64,000 nucleotides of DNA. It comes from Druceiella hillmani (lineage: Eukaryota > Arthropoda > Insecta > Lepidoptera > Hepialidae). A program made the position numbers and the translations under genes. Location of the stretch: positions 23,620,001 to 23,684,000 of the forward strand of contig JAYKKI010000029.1 of assembly GCA_039881145.1 (NCBI GenBank), read 5' to 3'. Within the stretch, counting starts at the first letter, position 1, and every line of letters begins with the position of its first letter. The notes beneath the pieces were generated by a model. It searched no databases. It was given only the letters and a program-made list of their open reading frames with translations, and was not told where the DNA came from. Positions 1 to 9,902 of this stretch are shown here, one piece after another.

Positions 1-496
1 CAACATATATTCAATCCGAAAAACATACCTTTCGAACGTAGAACGTAGACTCTTTGATAACGGTGAAAGATGACGATAGAGTACTAAAAAATATCTTGGA
101 AATTATTATTATGTTAAACTATCGTTTCTTAATTGACATTTTTCCTTTACATGGCTTGATCTTTTCATTTTTTAGAGGCTACTTATAAGTACGCTAACTG
201 GACGATAATCCAACTTCACATGAAGACTGTAGAAACGTTGACAGTATCTTCAGTGTTCCATGGTAAAACTCTTACAATTTCGTAATGTACGTCCATCCGT
301 CTTTCAAAGCCTCACAGTTTCTATTATTTTAAGTTCATGTGCTTTTCCTATACTTTTTAATTTTTTGTTAACTTACATCAACAATTTCAGAAGATGTAAA
401 CAAAATAACACGCAATTTACCGTTTTTTTAATTAAATTTCTTAGGCATTTTGTATTTTTGCGGTAAATTGAAAATGTGACCGAGTCACATAATAGG
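1..496. other. Unannotated AT-rich stretch
   Basis: I see no gene, RNA or repeat here. The 68-codon ORF near 260-466 has low-complexity, hydrophobic composition and no recognisable motif, so I treat it as chance. Confidence 0.6.
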
Positions 497-581
497 GAAT
501 TGACTGCATCTCGTCAGTCCCGGGAATTCCTGGTGCCGAAATACCAGAGAAATCCCGGTACTGACGAGATGCAGTCAATTC
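497..581. repeat. Fold-back repeat with 22-bp perfect arms
   Basis: Positions 497-518 (starting GAATTGACTGCATCTC) are the exact reverse complement of 560-581. Similarity continues inward through a CCGGGA block on both sides, with mismatches, so the imperfect stem is about 40 bp around a small loop. The interior is GC-richer than its flanks and carries CCCGGG and CCGGT motifs. No target-site duplication or known TE terminus is obvious. It could be a tiny MITE or a template-switch product. Confidence 0.8.
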
Positions 582-639
582 CGGTAACACAATTACAAAT
601 TCCCGGTGATAGTGCGAAATCTCCCTACTGAGCTGCAAC

Positions 640-840
640 TATGCGTGTAATAATCTAATGTTCGTGCAGGCGAGCTGACAACGTCGCGCCCGTTGCTCGG
701 TTCGCTCGCTGACACCTACCCACCCATGCCTGGTCTCCTCAGTGTTCTGCGCATTCATTCGTGCTGTGGTGTTACTCGCGTAAAAATTCGTGTGATGGAT
801 AACTTTATACGTGCGTGCGGTGCGTCATTGTTTTATAATT
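640..840. other. GC- and CpG-richer patch, function unknown
   Basis: This patch is clearly richer in G+C and CpG than the surrounding DNA (for example GTCGCGCCCG near 684 and GTGCGTGCGG near 810). It holds no convincing ORF. It could be part of an unrecognised transposon or a relic of a host exon or promoter. Nothing in the sequence decides between these. Confidence 0.35.
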
Positions 841-886
841 TTTATAACATTTACCGATTGATTAATCAATCGGTAAATGTTATAAA
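841..886. repeat. Perfect 46-bp palindrome without spacer
   Basis: Positions 841-863 are the exact reverse complement of 864-886, so the two 23-bp arms (each with TTACCGATTGATT or its complement) abut with no loop. A perfect spacer-free palindrome of this length is not expected by chance and should be unstable, which implies recent origin. Confidence 0.9.
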
Positions 887-3139
887 TATGTTGCATTGAG
901 AGTAATCATATACGAACGAATAATAATAAAAAAAGTAAATACCAATGTGAATTCTGTAAATTGCATTGGTTTCGTTACTGTATAACTTGTTTAAGTAAAT
1001 GCAGTGCTCACAATACTGTCAAGTAAATCAAAAATGTGTGACGAAATGTACTTACGTGTACATTGTGAACGTAAAGATTACTTTATTTCTTCTATTACAT
1101 GTCTGAGTTGACAGTGAGTTTGCAATGGATTTCGAAGAGATTAATTAGCTTTGGCTCCGATAACAGATCATCCGTTTGGCGACACTTTCTTCTCGCCTAT
1201 GAAACAACGATAAATGTAAAATACATAACGAGATATTAAAATCAACGGGTGGAAACACTAGCGAACTACACAAAATATAATCAAAATGTCACTTTAATAG
1301 TCACTAAAATATTCATCAAAATGTCGCTTTAGATTCAGGTACTTGGTAGCAGAAAAATCGTTCCGATGTGCAGGACTCCTGCATCATCCCACCTCTATCT
1401 CCTCATCCTGGACCTCCTGCTCGGCTCCGTCTTCAAGAAATAGCGGCAAATTAAGCAGGAAATGGTGACACTTCCCAAAAGACGTTATTCAGAACGACGA
1501 CACAAACATACAGCGACTCTGAAACAAATATCTCAGTGCCATACCTCCAACAAGCGTCGAGCTAGAAAGGATTTGTTTTTCGGCAGGTAATATTTGTTAC
1601 CCTTTACACAGCTCATTGACTGACCAAAACTTAGATACCATTACTGAATGATGAGAATAAAGGGTTACCATTTGAATTCTAAAAATAGTTTCGTTTAGTT
1701 TTGTTTTTATATTGTTAATATTATAATATGATTTGTAATCGTTTTTGAACACTGATAATAATTGTTAAGATCATCAACAATGCTACTTAAACTTATTACT
1801 TAAATGAAATGCTGATACGGTGTTATCTTCATAATTGGGTATTTGACTAATTTTTTTTTATTTTATTAATAATAATTTCAAGGTATAATGATGAAGAGTG
1901 ATAAAATTTTGTAATATTCTTAAAAATTGACCGAGTTATAAATGTTTTAATTTAATCTTTAGACAAGAACGGGAATACTGTGCTGTGAGGTCATTTTTAA
2001 TATTGCACATTATATTCTACGAGAGGAAAAGAGACATGGATATACCCAAGCCTATCCGTATCTTCAAATTTAGAAGCCTATAACTGGTTTATTTTTCAAT
2101 CAATTTTTGAATTATTTTCAAGACGGGTTTTTAATTAACTTATATTTCACAATATTATACGAAAAATATCAAAATTTGGAATGAGTCAACTACCGTATTT
2201 AAAAAAACAAAGCGTTACCCACTGAACCTTGTTATATTGTCTTAGATTAGTGATTATTTGCCCAAAAAATGTTGATTGTATTGTAAGTTTAAAACTTAAA
2301 TTTCTAAATCTTATGTGAAGAAAAACTTATTAAAATAGAAAAAATATTAGGTGGTCTCTGCATATTTCAAATAGATATTATGAATAATAAACCCTTATTT
2401 TGATTAGAGAATGAAATTTTTCTTTATAATTTATGCAATTATTATTACGTGAATTATTGAAAGGTACGAATAATGGGAAAAACTTACTGGTCTTGAGCTT
2501 TTCAGGAAGTACCGGAAATAACGGGAGTACCGGTACCGAGCTGACCGGGAATCAACATTTTAGGAACCGGACCAGTTCTGTAAGCTCAAGTCGCGTACAA
2601 GAAGGTTACGTATAGAAAATAGTACGTTTTCAAGGGTGTCAGAATAATGTTATTAAATAATAAAGCGTTTCTTGTAGTAATTACATAAAAGTGAAACAAA
2701 AATTTGTAAATATTTCATTAAAATTATTTCAGTAGTTTTGTAATTTCTCCAAGTTTACAAGCAAACTTATATATTATTTATAAATTAATGAATAACTTAT
2801 TTTATCGCCTAATGAATAGGCAGATGTAGACAATGGATACGAAAATTAGTCCTTAGACTTTAATGATTTTCAAACTCTTCGCGAACCGCTCAACTATTAA
2901 ATACGTTATTAGGATAGAGTAACATCGCAAAATGGTAAAGTAATAAAATATACAATAGTTTTTCAAAGTATCTGTTATTTATTTAAAATTTATTATTTTT
3001 GAAATGATGTACTCCGTGTTAGAAGTGAGCTTGTCCGATGCCAAAGGAAGCCGAATATACCGGAACAGTGAACTTCCTTGGCCTATGCCGAAGGAAATCG
3101 TATGCCGAAAGTACACAATTTGGGATTTTAATTCTTAAA
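887..3139. other. Unannotated stretch; one GC-richer patch at 1350-1600
   Basis: There is no recognisable gene. About 1350-1600 is less AT-rich and has an open run ending near a GT-containing splice-donor-like site (CGGCAGGTAATA at about 1581). I cannot identify the encoded peptide and do not call an exon. About 2500-2560 holds several AGTACCGG-like motifs in both orientations, giving a small GC-rich fold-back. The rest is AT-rich and featureless. Confidence 0.5.
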
Positions 3140-3201
3140 AATCACATCCATCCATATGCGACATATATCACATCACATGTCACAATCACATCCATCCATA
3201 T
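3140..3201. repeat. 18-bp direct repeat pair
   Basis: AATCACATCCATCCATAT occurs exactly at 3140-3157 and 3184-3201, a 44-bp offset. The pair lies at the 3' end of the adjoining minus-strand transposase pseudogene and duplicates its last codons. It is most likely a small local tandem duplication that arose after insertion. Confidence 0.8.
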
Positions 3202-4269
3202 CCTTCATTTTTTTGACACTGCTGCAACTTGGAGCGGAAATTTTCAAAGACCGACTGACAAGTGTTTCGGGAAATGTTTTTCATTTCCTCGCGAATATGA
3301 GCCTTTAATTCCTCAAGAGTCGCTGGATTGCTGTTAAAGACTTTACTTTTAAGGTATCCCCAAAGGAAAAAATCCATTGAGGATAAGTCCGGGCTACGAG
3401 GTAGCCAGTTAATGTTACCTCTTTTGGATATAACTTTTTGACCGAAAATTTCGCGAACTGCACTTAAAGAGTCGTTGGAAGTGTGGAATGTTGCCCGTTC
3501 TTGCTGAAACCACGATCGTTGATTGAAACCATCAAAATCCTGAAGCGCTGGAGAAAAAAGTTCTGTAGCATAGCAATATACCGGTCTGTATTCACTGTAA
3601 CAGCGTTTCCTCTTAGATCTTCATAAAAATATGGACCAATAATGCCTCTTGCTGATAAATCTACCCATACAGTACAGTTGGGTGAATGCAGGGGTTTTTG
3701 ATGATTCACTTTCGGATTAGTGTCGCTCCAAGATCTGCAGTTTTGTCTGTTTACATGTCCATTTAGGTGAAAGTGGGTTTCGTCTGAAAAAAAATGTTAT
3801 TAAAGCTGGCGAATCTCTCTAGCATTTCGTTAGAAAACTGTATCCTGTGAGCATACTCTTGAGACTTTAACTGCTGAACCATTTGGATTTTATACGGATG
3901 TAAATATAAATCCTTGTGTAGAATGCGGTTTACAGATGTTTTGGATACGTTTAAGATGCTAGACTGCTTTCGAGTAGAGAATCCAGGTTGTTCATGAACA
4001 GACGCTGTAACACGCTCTATGTTTTTGGGGTCCCGTGATGTTCTAGGTCGGCCAGATCGTGGTTTATCTATTGTCGAACCAGTTTTTTCAAAGTTCTGCA
4101 ACCATTTTTTAATCGCTGGAATCGATGGAGCTTTATTTTTATGCCGTATATTGTAATGAGCATGAGCAACGAGAGAAATTTTCGTTGCGCGAAAGTCGAT
4201 CGAAGAATCGTTGTTTCGATAGTACTCGCGTACGCAGAATGCACGTTGTTTCTCGTTGAATGGCGCCAT
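3186..4269 (-). pseudogene. Tc1/mariner-type transposase, frameshifted remnant
   Basis: Reading right to left, the intact N-terminal part (4269 to about 3790) begins MAPFNEKQRAFCVREYY. It carries the helix-turn-helix region typical of insect mariner-like transposases of the DUF4817 kind, including GRPRTSRDP and the STRKQSSILNVSKTSVNRIL helix. After a frameshift in an A-run near 3790, the first catalytic block SDETHFHLNGHV is visible, then a block starting near 3720 (CTVWVDLSARGIIGPY), a further shift, and the C-terminal part with WLPRSPDLSSMDFFLWGYL. The second catalytic Asp, normally in WFQQDGATFHTS, is replaced: the codons read WFQQERATFHTS. Thirty-six residues separate that position from the last catalytic Asp in SPDLS. 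The frameshifts plus the lost Asp make this copy dead. I could not find convincing terminal inverted repeats. Family assignment is from recognised motifs. Confidence 0.85.
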
Positions 4270-4359
4270 GGCACTAAATTCCCATCGGCAGCTTCAATAT
4301 ACCGTACCTCACCCGCCCCACCTCTCCCTATTTTAAATGTTTACTTTCAATCTTCTTGA

Positions 4360-5208
4360 CGACTAAAAATTCAGTTCAGACAATTCATTCAGTTATTCTA
4401 AAAATCACACAAATATGTTTCTAACAGTGAGAGAAAAGGGAATACATGGCAAAATACTTTTACACAGGACCTCTTGTCATCTTTCTTTAATGTTTTCTAA
4501 GAATCTAAAAAGTGAATTTATTCGACACAAAAAAATTATTCGAAAAAATACTTACTATTCATTTATTATTAATCTGACACATTTTTGTTTATTATTTGTT
4601 GTAGTTGTCGTGTTCGTTTGCATACCACCTTCAGTTCTAGGATTTTGTAATTTTCATAATACAAGTTTGTGGTGAAAAAATATACTACAAAGAACTGGCA
4701 AAGTATTTGAAAAATTGGCACATATAATACATAAATTATAGTGGTAAAAAACTTACCGCTTTTCTGCTGCGAAAGAAAAATATATTCACATTTAACCACT
4801 GAAGACACCCGTTATGAGGTAATTATCCTGTTTCAGTTTTCATGTAAATGTATTTTTCTTTAATTTTTTTTGGAAACTATTAAATACTCTTTAAAAACAA
4901 TAAAATTAATTTAAGCTTAAAAATGTTTAACAATTTCTTCAAAAACTTAAGTTTTTATTTTTCGTTATAATAAATCTCCAAACTGTCTGCAATTAGCTGT
5001 AATGCACGTGCGACATCGAAGCAGCAGAAGTAATTTAAGGTTAGAAATAATCTTAATTATGGTTAAAAACATTCAAAGCAACTTAATTTCATGGGCAGCA
5101 ACTTAGCAAAAGTTCCTGAAATTTTTACATATTTTTATAAATGTTGTCACGTTAGGAGAAAATGTACGGCTGATTATACGGTTCTCCTTCTCCCGACAAG
5201 AATTCCTC
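4360..5208. other. Unannotated AT-rich stretch
   Basis: No gene or repeat is recognised. The small ORFs on both strands are compositional. The right boundary abuts the truncated 5' end of the LINE. Confidence 0.55.
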
Positions 5209-6298
5209 GTAGCTGTCTTTCTTGACCTTTCTGCAGCTTACGATAATGTAAATTTCCCTGTTCTCAGACAAATATTGCGAGAACTTAGTTTTCCAGAAAA
5301 TATTTCTAATTTCCTTCTCAACCTCCTCTTAGACAGATCAATCGTCCTTCGAGCTCCCGGGATCCCACGTTTTAAAAGATCAATCTGGCGTGGCCTTCTC
5401 CAGGGCTCACTCCTAAGTCCTATCCTCTTCAATATATATTCACACAAAATTCATTCTTCTGTCAATCCATTTTATCATATACTGCAGTACACTGATGAGC
5501 TTCTTTTAGATACCCCTGATAAGTCAATTGCGGTTTAAGGAAATGCGGTTTGCGTTTTCCCAAAAGATTGTTCGATATTATCTGGGGAATGTAGAGCGAT
5601 TGTAGAGGCCTTGAGATATGTTCGGCTTAAAAAGATTCGTAAGCTCTTATCTTTTCTGGATCCGTAAGTTCTTTAGAGTTCTCACCAATCCTTTTTCAGT
5701 AAATTGTAGCTTCCTAACTCTCCTGAACAAGCATCTTAGGCTTGATTTGGAGAGATCGGGATCGGATGTCATTCTTTCATGGATTTCTAGTCACTGTGGC
5801 ATAGTAGGTAATGAAATAGTTGACGCAAAAGCCCGGTTCGCGTAATTTAGCTAATTATAGAGATAGCGTAATTTCATTGAGGATCTCCTTCTCCTAGCTC
5901 ATTCCTGGATGACTTTTGATTGGCAAAGGGGATGGGAAATATCGTCACAGATCACAGGTGCAGGATACTTCTAGATCCAATCTTCTATTCCTTCAAACCC
6001 GTTTTCAAAATTTATTTTTTTCTCGAAAACAAACCCCGGTGGTATCTCGTATGCGTTTGGATCCCTGTTCTAGTCCCACGCATTTGGCTAGACTGCATGT
6101 CAGAGAGTCTCCAGCTTGTGATTGTGGGTTTGGTGAGAGCAATCTAAATCATCTCATTTTTGCATGCCCATTAAATAATAAATTTCCTTCATTTATAAAT
6201 TATTAAAACAAAAAATTCAATTACCTATTAACATTAGACTCTTTCTAGCTGTTACTGATAAAACTATTCTAGACTTAATCATTCGATACAAAAGATAG
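5209..6298 (+). pseudogene. I/Jockey-like non-LTR retrotransposon ORF2, truncated and internally deleted
   Basis: The 5' end starts inside the reverse transcriptase at VAVFLDLSAAYDNV (5209 onward), the palm motif with the first catalytic Asp. Then follow GLLQGSLLSPILFNIYSH (near 5393) and QYTDELLL (near 5486), where YADD has decayed to YTDE. At about 5540 the sequence jumps to an RNase H domain (FPKDCSILSGECRAIVEALR, then SWISSHCGIVGNEIVDAKA near 5793). Several hundred base pairs or more between RT and RNase H are therefore deleted. The C-terminus has the CDCGFGESNLNHLIFACP Cys/His motif (6118-6171) and, one frameshift later, a closing segment ending LIIRYKR and a stop at 6296-6298. The RT, RNase H, CxC-H-C order is that of I-group LINEs. 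There are multiple frameshifts and stops. A short 3' region leads into a TA microsatellite. Confidence 0.85.
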
Positions 6299-6344
6299 AA
6301 CGACATCAAAACCTTCTATATTTATGATATTTTATATGTTTTTA

Positions 6345-6468
<124 letters not shown>

Positions 6469-6874
6469 TGTATGTCGGAGTGTCGACGGGCTCTCGTACG
6501 ATATCAGATGGGTAGGTGCCATGTTTTGGCTCATATTTATGGGCAGAGAAACACGTACGAATGCTACGATATAGTCTTTAATTATTAAGCTTAAATTATA
6601 ACACTACAAGATATAAATTGTTATTTATAACATAAGTTAAACCATTTTGAAAAGTATTTAGTATACACTTCTAAACTAAATATAATCGACAATGGCAGAG
6701 CCGGGTAAATGAATCCGTTGGCCAAATGTGATCGCGTCGAGCTCCTAAAATTAAGTGACGGTCAAAAATCATAACAAAGAAATCTTTGTGCAATGTCAGG
6801 TAAAGCTTTCCCGCAGAATCACTTCTCGACATATCCCTTTCACATGGGCCCACAGCTACGTTCGGTGACAAAAA
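6469..6874. other. Unannotated stretch
   Basis: No gene is recognised. The short ORFs on each strand (near 6671-6987) lack motifs, and one of them runs through the hairpins that follow. Confidence 0.5.
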
Positions 6875-6901
6875 CGGTCACCCCCGTTACGGGGGTGACC
6901 G
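6875..6901. repeat. GC-rich perfect hairpin, 12-bp arms, 3-nt loop
   Basis: CGGTCACCCCCG (6875-6886) pairs perfectly with 6890-6901 across the loop TTA. It is followed after 4 bases by a second, independent perfect hairpin. A rho-independent terminator reading does not apply in a eukaryotic context. Confidence 0.9.
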
Positions 6902-6905
6902 TAAG

Positions 6906-6957
6906 TTCACTATGCTGGAACAAATTATTTTCGCTTAATTTGTTCCAGCATAGTGAA
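6906..6957. repeat. Perfect hairpin, 22-bp arms, 8-nt loop
   Basis: Positions 6906-6927 (TTCACTATGCTGGAACAAAT...) are the exact reverse complement of 6936-6957. It sits directly beside the hairpin at 6875-6901 but shares no sequence with it. Stem size would suit a small-RNA precursor, but the loop is short and there is no supporting evidence of expression. Confidence 0.9.
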
Positions 6958-7900
6958 ATTCTATTTTACTTTTGTTTTGCTCTTTAGTTTATTTTTCTTA
7001 TCAAGCTATTCGGAATGTGATATATTCAGTGTTGCCTGAAACTCTAAACTTGAGAGAACAATCGCCACAGAATAAAATAATAAGAGAAACATGTCTAGAC
7101 AATAGGTCTATGTGATGTCAATCATACGGTCTGGAGGACATTGTAAACTTATTATTGATACAATTGCAGATCTTAAAAAGCCGTATCGGCAAGAACACAT
7201 CGAAAATCAATTATGAAATATATAAAAAAAATGGTCAATATATTTAAACGTTGCCGCGTGTCGAAGTTGCTTTATCAGCGATACAACATGCAGCTGGTAA
7301 TATTTGCATTAGAGCGACATATTTTATAGTCATTAAATTTTTACTCATTGCGTCCACAGAAATCGTATTTAAAATATGGTTCATTAAATATTTTCCGTGT
7401 AAGTCACCAAAGAACATGGAAATATCGTGTTACATATTTATTCAGCCCTATTAAGATAGACAAATTGTATAAATTAAATCTGTTGATCGAATCATAGATT
7501 TATTTTAATAATAATTTGTATCGTGCGTGCGTGCGAGAGAGAGAGAGAGAGAGCGCAGTGCGTTAATAATTTAACTAATTGAAACAAAAGAAAGTAATTA
7601 GACACGAATACAAAATACACAAAAACTACAAGAAGTGATTTTAACGTTGTTTCTAGGAATTCTGCGGTCTTTGAATACCTTTTCCTAAAGATTGATTTTC
7701 CTAAAACAATTAAATCAACATTTAGTTTTAATAATATCAGCCCGCTACAAGGCAAAGGTTAAACGAAAATATATTATCTGGGCGTATTTGAAATGTACTA
7801 AAAATATTAAATTTCAATAACCATAACAGGAAAAGATGGTACTAAATGTCGGGCAGGATAGTTGAAATAGTTTGAAACAATGAATAATTACAATTGGTAA
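6958..7900. other. Unannotated stretch with a GA microsatellite
   Basis: Contains a GA microsatellite at about 7530-7553 preceded by CGTGCGTGCG. The rest is AT-rich DNA without recognised genes. The 87-codon minus-strand ORF at 7492-7755 reads through the microsatellite and is rejected. Confidence 0.6.
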
Positions 7901-7940
7901 AACGTTAGTATTTATTATACATATAATAAATACTAACGTT
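7901..7940. repeat. Perfect hairpin, 19-bp arms, 2-nt loop
   Basis: AACGTTAGTATTTATTATA (7901-7919) is the exact reverse complement of 7922-7940, with loop CA. Flanks are unrelated. Confidence 0.9.
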
Positions 7941-8097
7941 AAAATAATACTAATATTATATCTGTAGTTTGATTAAAATAAAAATTACTGAAATTTAAAG
8001 AAAAATTAAAGTCAATCTGTCTTTGAAAAAACTAAGAGAAAAAATAATGGAATTTTCATCATCAATCGCATACAAAAAATAATCACTTTTTGTCTAA

Positions 8098-8195
8098 TTT
8101 AAGCTGTATTTTGGGTAGTTTAAGCTACATTTTGGGTAGTTTAAGCTGCATTTTGGGTAGTTTAAGCTGTATTTTGGGTGCTACAATTTGGGTAG
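8098..8195. repeat. 21-bp tandem repeat, four copies
   Basis: Four copies of a 21-bp unit (TTTAAGCTGTATTTTGGGTA plus one base) start at 8098, 8119, 8140 and 8161, differing only in the CTGT/CTAC/CTGC positions. A partial TTTGGGTAG copy follows to about 8195. Confidence 0.95.
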
Positions 8196-8962
8196 AAAAT
8201 AATAAATATTATATAATAAAAATTGAATTATCATAATCTTCCCAAAGGAAATCTACGACAATAAAAATGTATAATTTACCATTACTTGCATGTCAACCAA
8301 TGTAAAATATATTGAAATACAGTTCCTTTTTTACTGAAACTTTAAAACATTCGTAACACTTATCTAACAGCTGTTACATGCTCCAACACTTCCAAGACTT
8401 TCAACATCTTCAAGGCATTTATCACCTTCAACTTCTACTTTTAAACGGAAATACTCCCGACTACATGGAAAACGTCATAGAAAAAATAAATTAATTTTTG
8501 ACGATGCTTTAAATTATTTAAAATATTAAACATTTCCTACACACACAGCCTGTAATATAATCATAAAGGAAAACCGAATTTATTCGATTTCTTGAAAAGT
8601 GCGTTCGAGCTCTTTGATCGACTTGTAAACAACCAATGTTTTTTTACAATATTTACTTGCTTATAAAATTATTCAAGACCACCTCGAACTTTTATCATTA
8701 GTCGTGGCTAGAGGTGGATATAATGACAATCCGACTGCCTTATAGTTTATGGTCGCATACAAAAGGTATTAAATGCTGGCACAAGTAAAGGAGCATGGTA
8801 TAGGGAACTGTATTAATTAAGAGTTAATAAATTATAAACATTAATTAATAAAAATGCACTGAATCAGTGTCAGATCGAACGTTCTTTACTGAGTTGCTAT
8901 TATCTAAAAATCAATCAATTCCGATGCTATTTTCCTTTTTACTTAATTTTAAGAAAAAACAT
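8196..8962. other. Unannotated AT-rich stretch
   Basis: No gene, RNA or repeat could be recognised between the 21-bp and 29-bp tandem arrays. Confidence 0.55.
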
Positions 8963-9608
8963 TCATCATATTATTACAGTTAGCTTGAAAGTCATCATAT
9001 TATTACAGTTAGCTTGGAAGTCATCATATTATTACAGTTAGCTTGAAAGTCAACATATTATTACAGTTAGCTTGAAAGTCATCATATTATTACAGTTAGT
9101 TTGAAAGTCATCATATTATTACAGTTAGCTTGAAAGTCATCATATTATTACAGTTAGCTTGGAAGTCATCATATTATTACAGTTAGCTTGAAAGTCAACA
9201 TATTATTACAGTTAGCTTGAAAGTCATCATATTATTACAGTTAGCTTGAAAGTCATCATATTAGTACAGTTAGCTTGAAAGTCATCATATTATTACAGTT
9301 AGCTTGAAAATCATCATATTATTACAGTTAGCTTGAAAGTCATCATATTATTATAGTTAGCTTGGAAGTCATCATATTATTACAGTTAGCTTGAAAGTCA
9401 TCATATTATTATAGTTAGCTTGGAAGTCATCATATTATTACAGTTAGCTTGAAAGTCATCATATTATTACAGTTAGCTTGAAAGTCATCATATTATTACA
9501 GTTAGCTTGAAAGTCATCATATTATTACAGTTAGCTTGGAAGTCATCATATTATTACAGTTAGCTTGAAAGTCATCATATTATTATAGTTAGCTTGGAAG
9601 TCATCATA
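8963..9608. repeat. 29-bp minisatellite, 22 copies, with higher-order structure
   Basis: The array runs from 8963 to 9600 as 22 units of exactly 29 bp (638 bp, no indels), followed by a partial unit. The unit reads TCATCATATTATTACAGTTA then GCTTGAAAG. Point variants are patterned. Units 2-4 (GGAAG end; standard; TCAACAT start) recur as units 7-9, a 5-unit (145-bp) period. The pair with TATAG plus GGAAG followed by a standard unit occurs at 14-15 and 16-17, a 58-bp period. The unit length is not a multiple of 3 and carries no ORF. Confidence 0.97.
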
Positions 9609-9751
9609 CTATCATATCTATGTTTCAATAATGTTTCATATTATAACAAATATCTTTATAAAACCAATTTCGTAATTTTATTTAAACTCAATACCATGTG
9701 AGATCAAATAACCAAGACGTGACCAAAGTTGTGAATAACTTATCGGAAAGC

Positions 9752-9788
9752 GTAGTCGTTATTGTCGGGTTCGTACAATAACGACTAC
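9752..9788. repeat. Hairpin, 14-bp perfect arms
   Basis: GTAGTCGTTATTGT (9752-9765) pairs perfectly with 9775-9788 across a 9-nt loop. Confidence 0.85.
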
Positions 9789-9830
9789 ACTTTATAAATA
9801 TAATAAATTTATTCAACTAGATTGAAACAT

Positions 9831-9902
9831 AATTTTAAAACAATTACAATTCTAAAACAATTACATTCTTCTAAAACAATTACATAATTCTAAAACAATT
9901 GC
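9831..9902. repeat. 17-19 bp tandem repeat, four copies
   Basis: Four imperfect copies of AATTCTAAAACAATTAC-like units start at about 9831, 9848, 9865 and 9884. The last two have 2-bp insertions. Confidence 0.85.

Noticed and set aside
3000..4400. Terminal inverted repeats for the mariner copy
   Set aside because: ATATACCG occurs near both ends but in the same orientation, and flanking sequence does not pair.
6875..6901. Rho-independent terminator
   Set aside because: GC hairpin without a following T-run, and the genome is eukaryotic.
8963..9608. CRISPR-like array, suggested by a 29-bp repeated unit
   Set aside because: Units are contiguous with no spacers and the context is eukaryotic, so it is a minisatellite.
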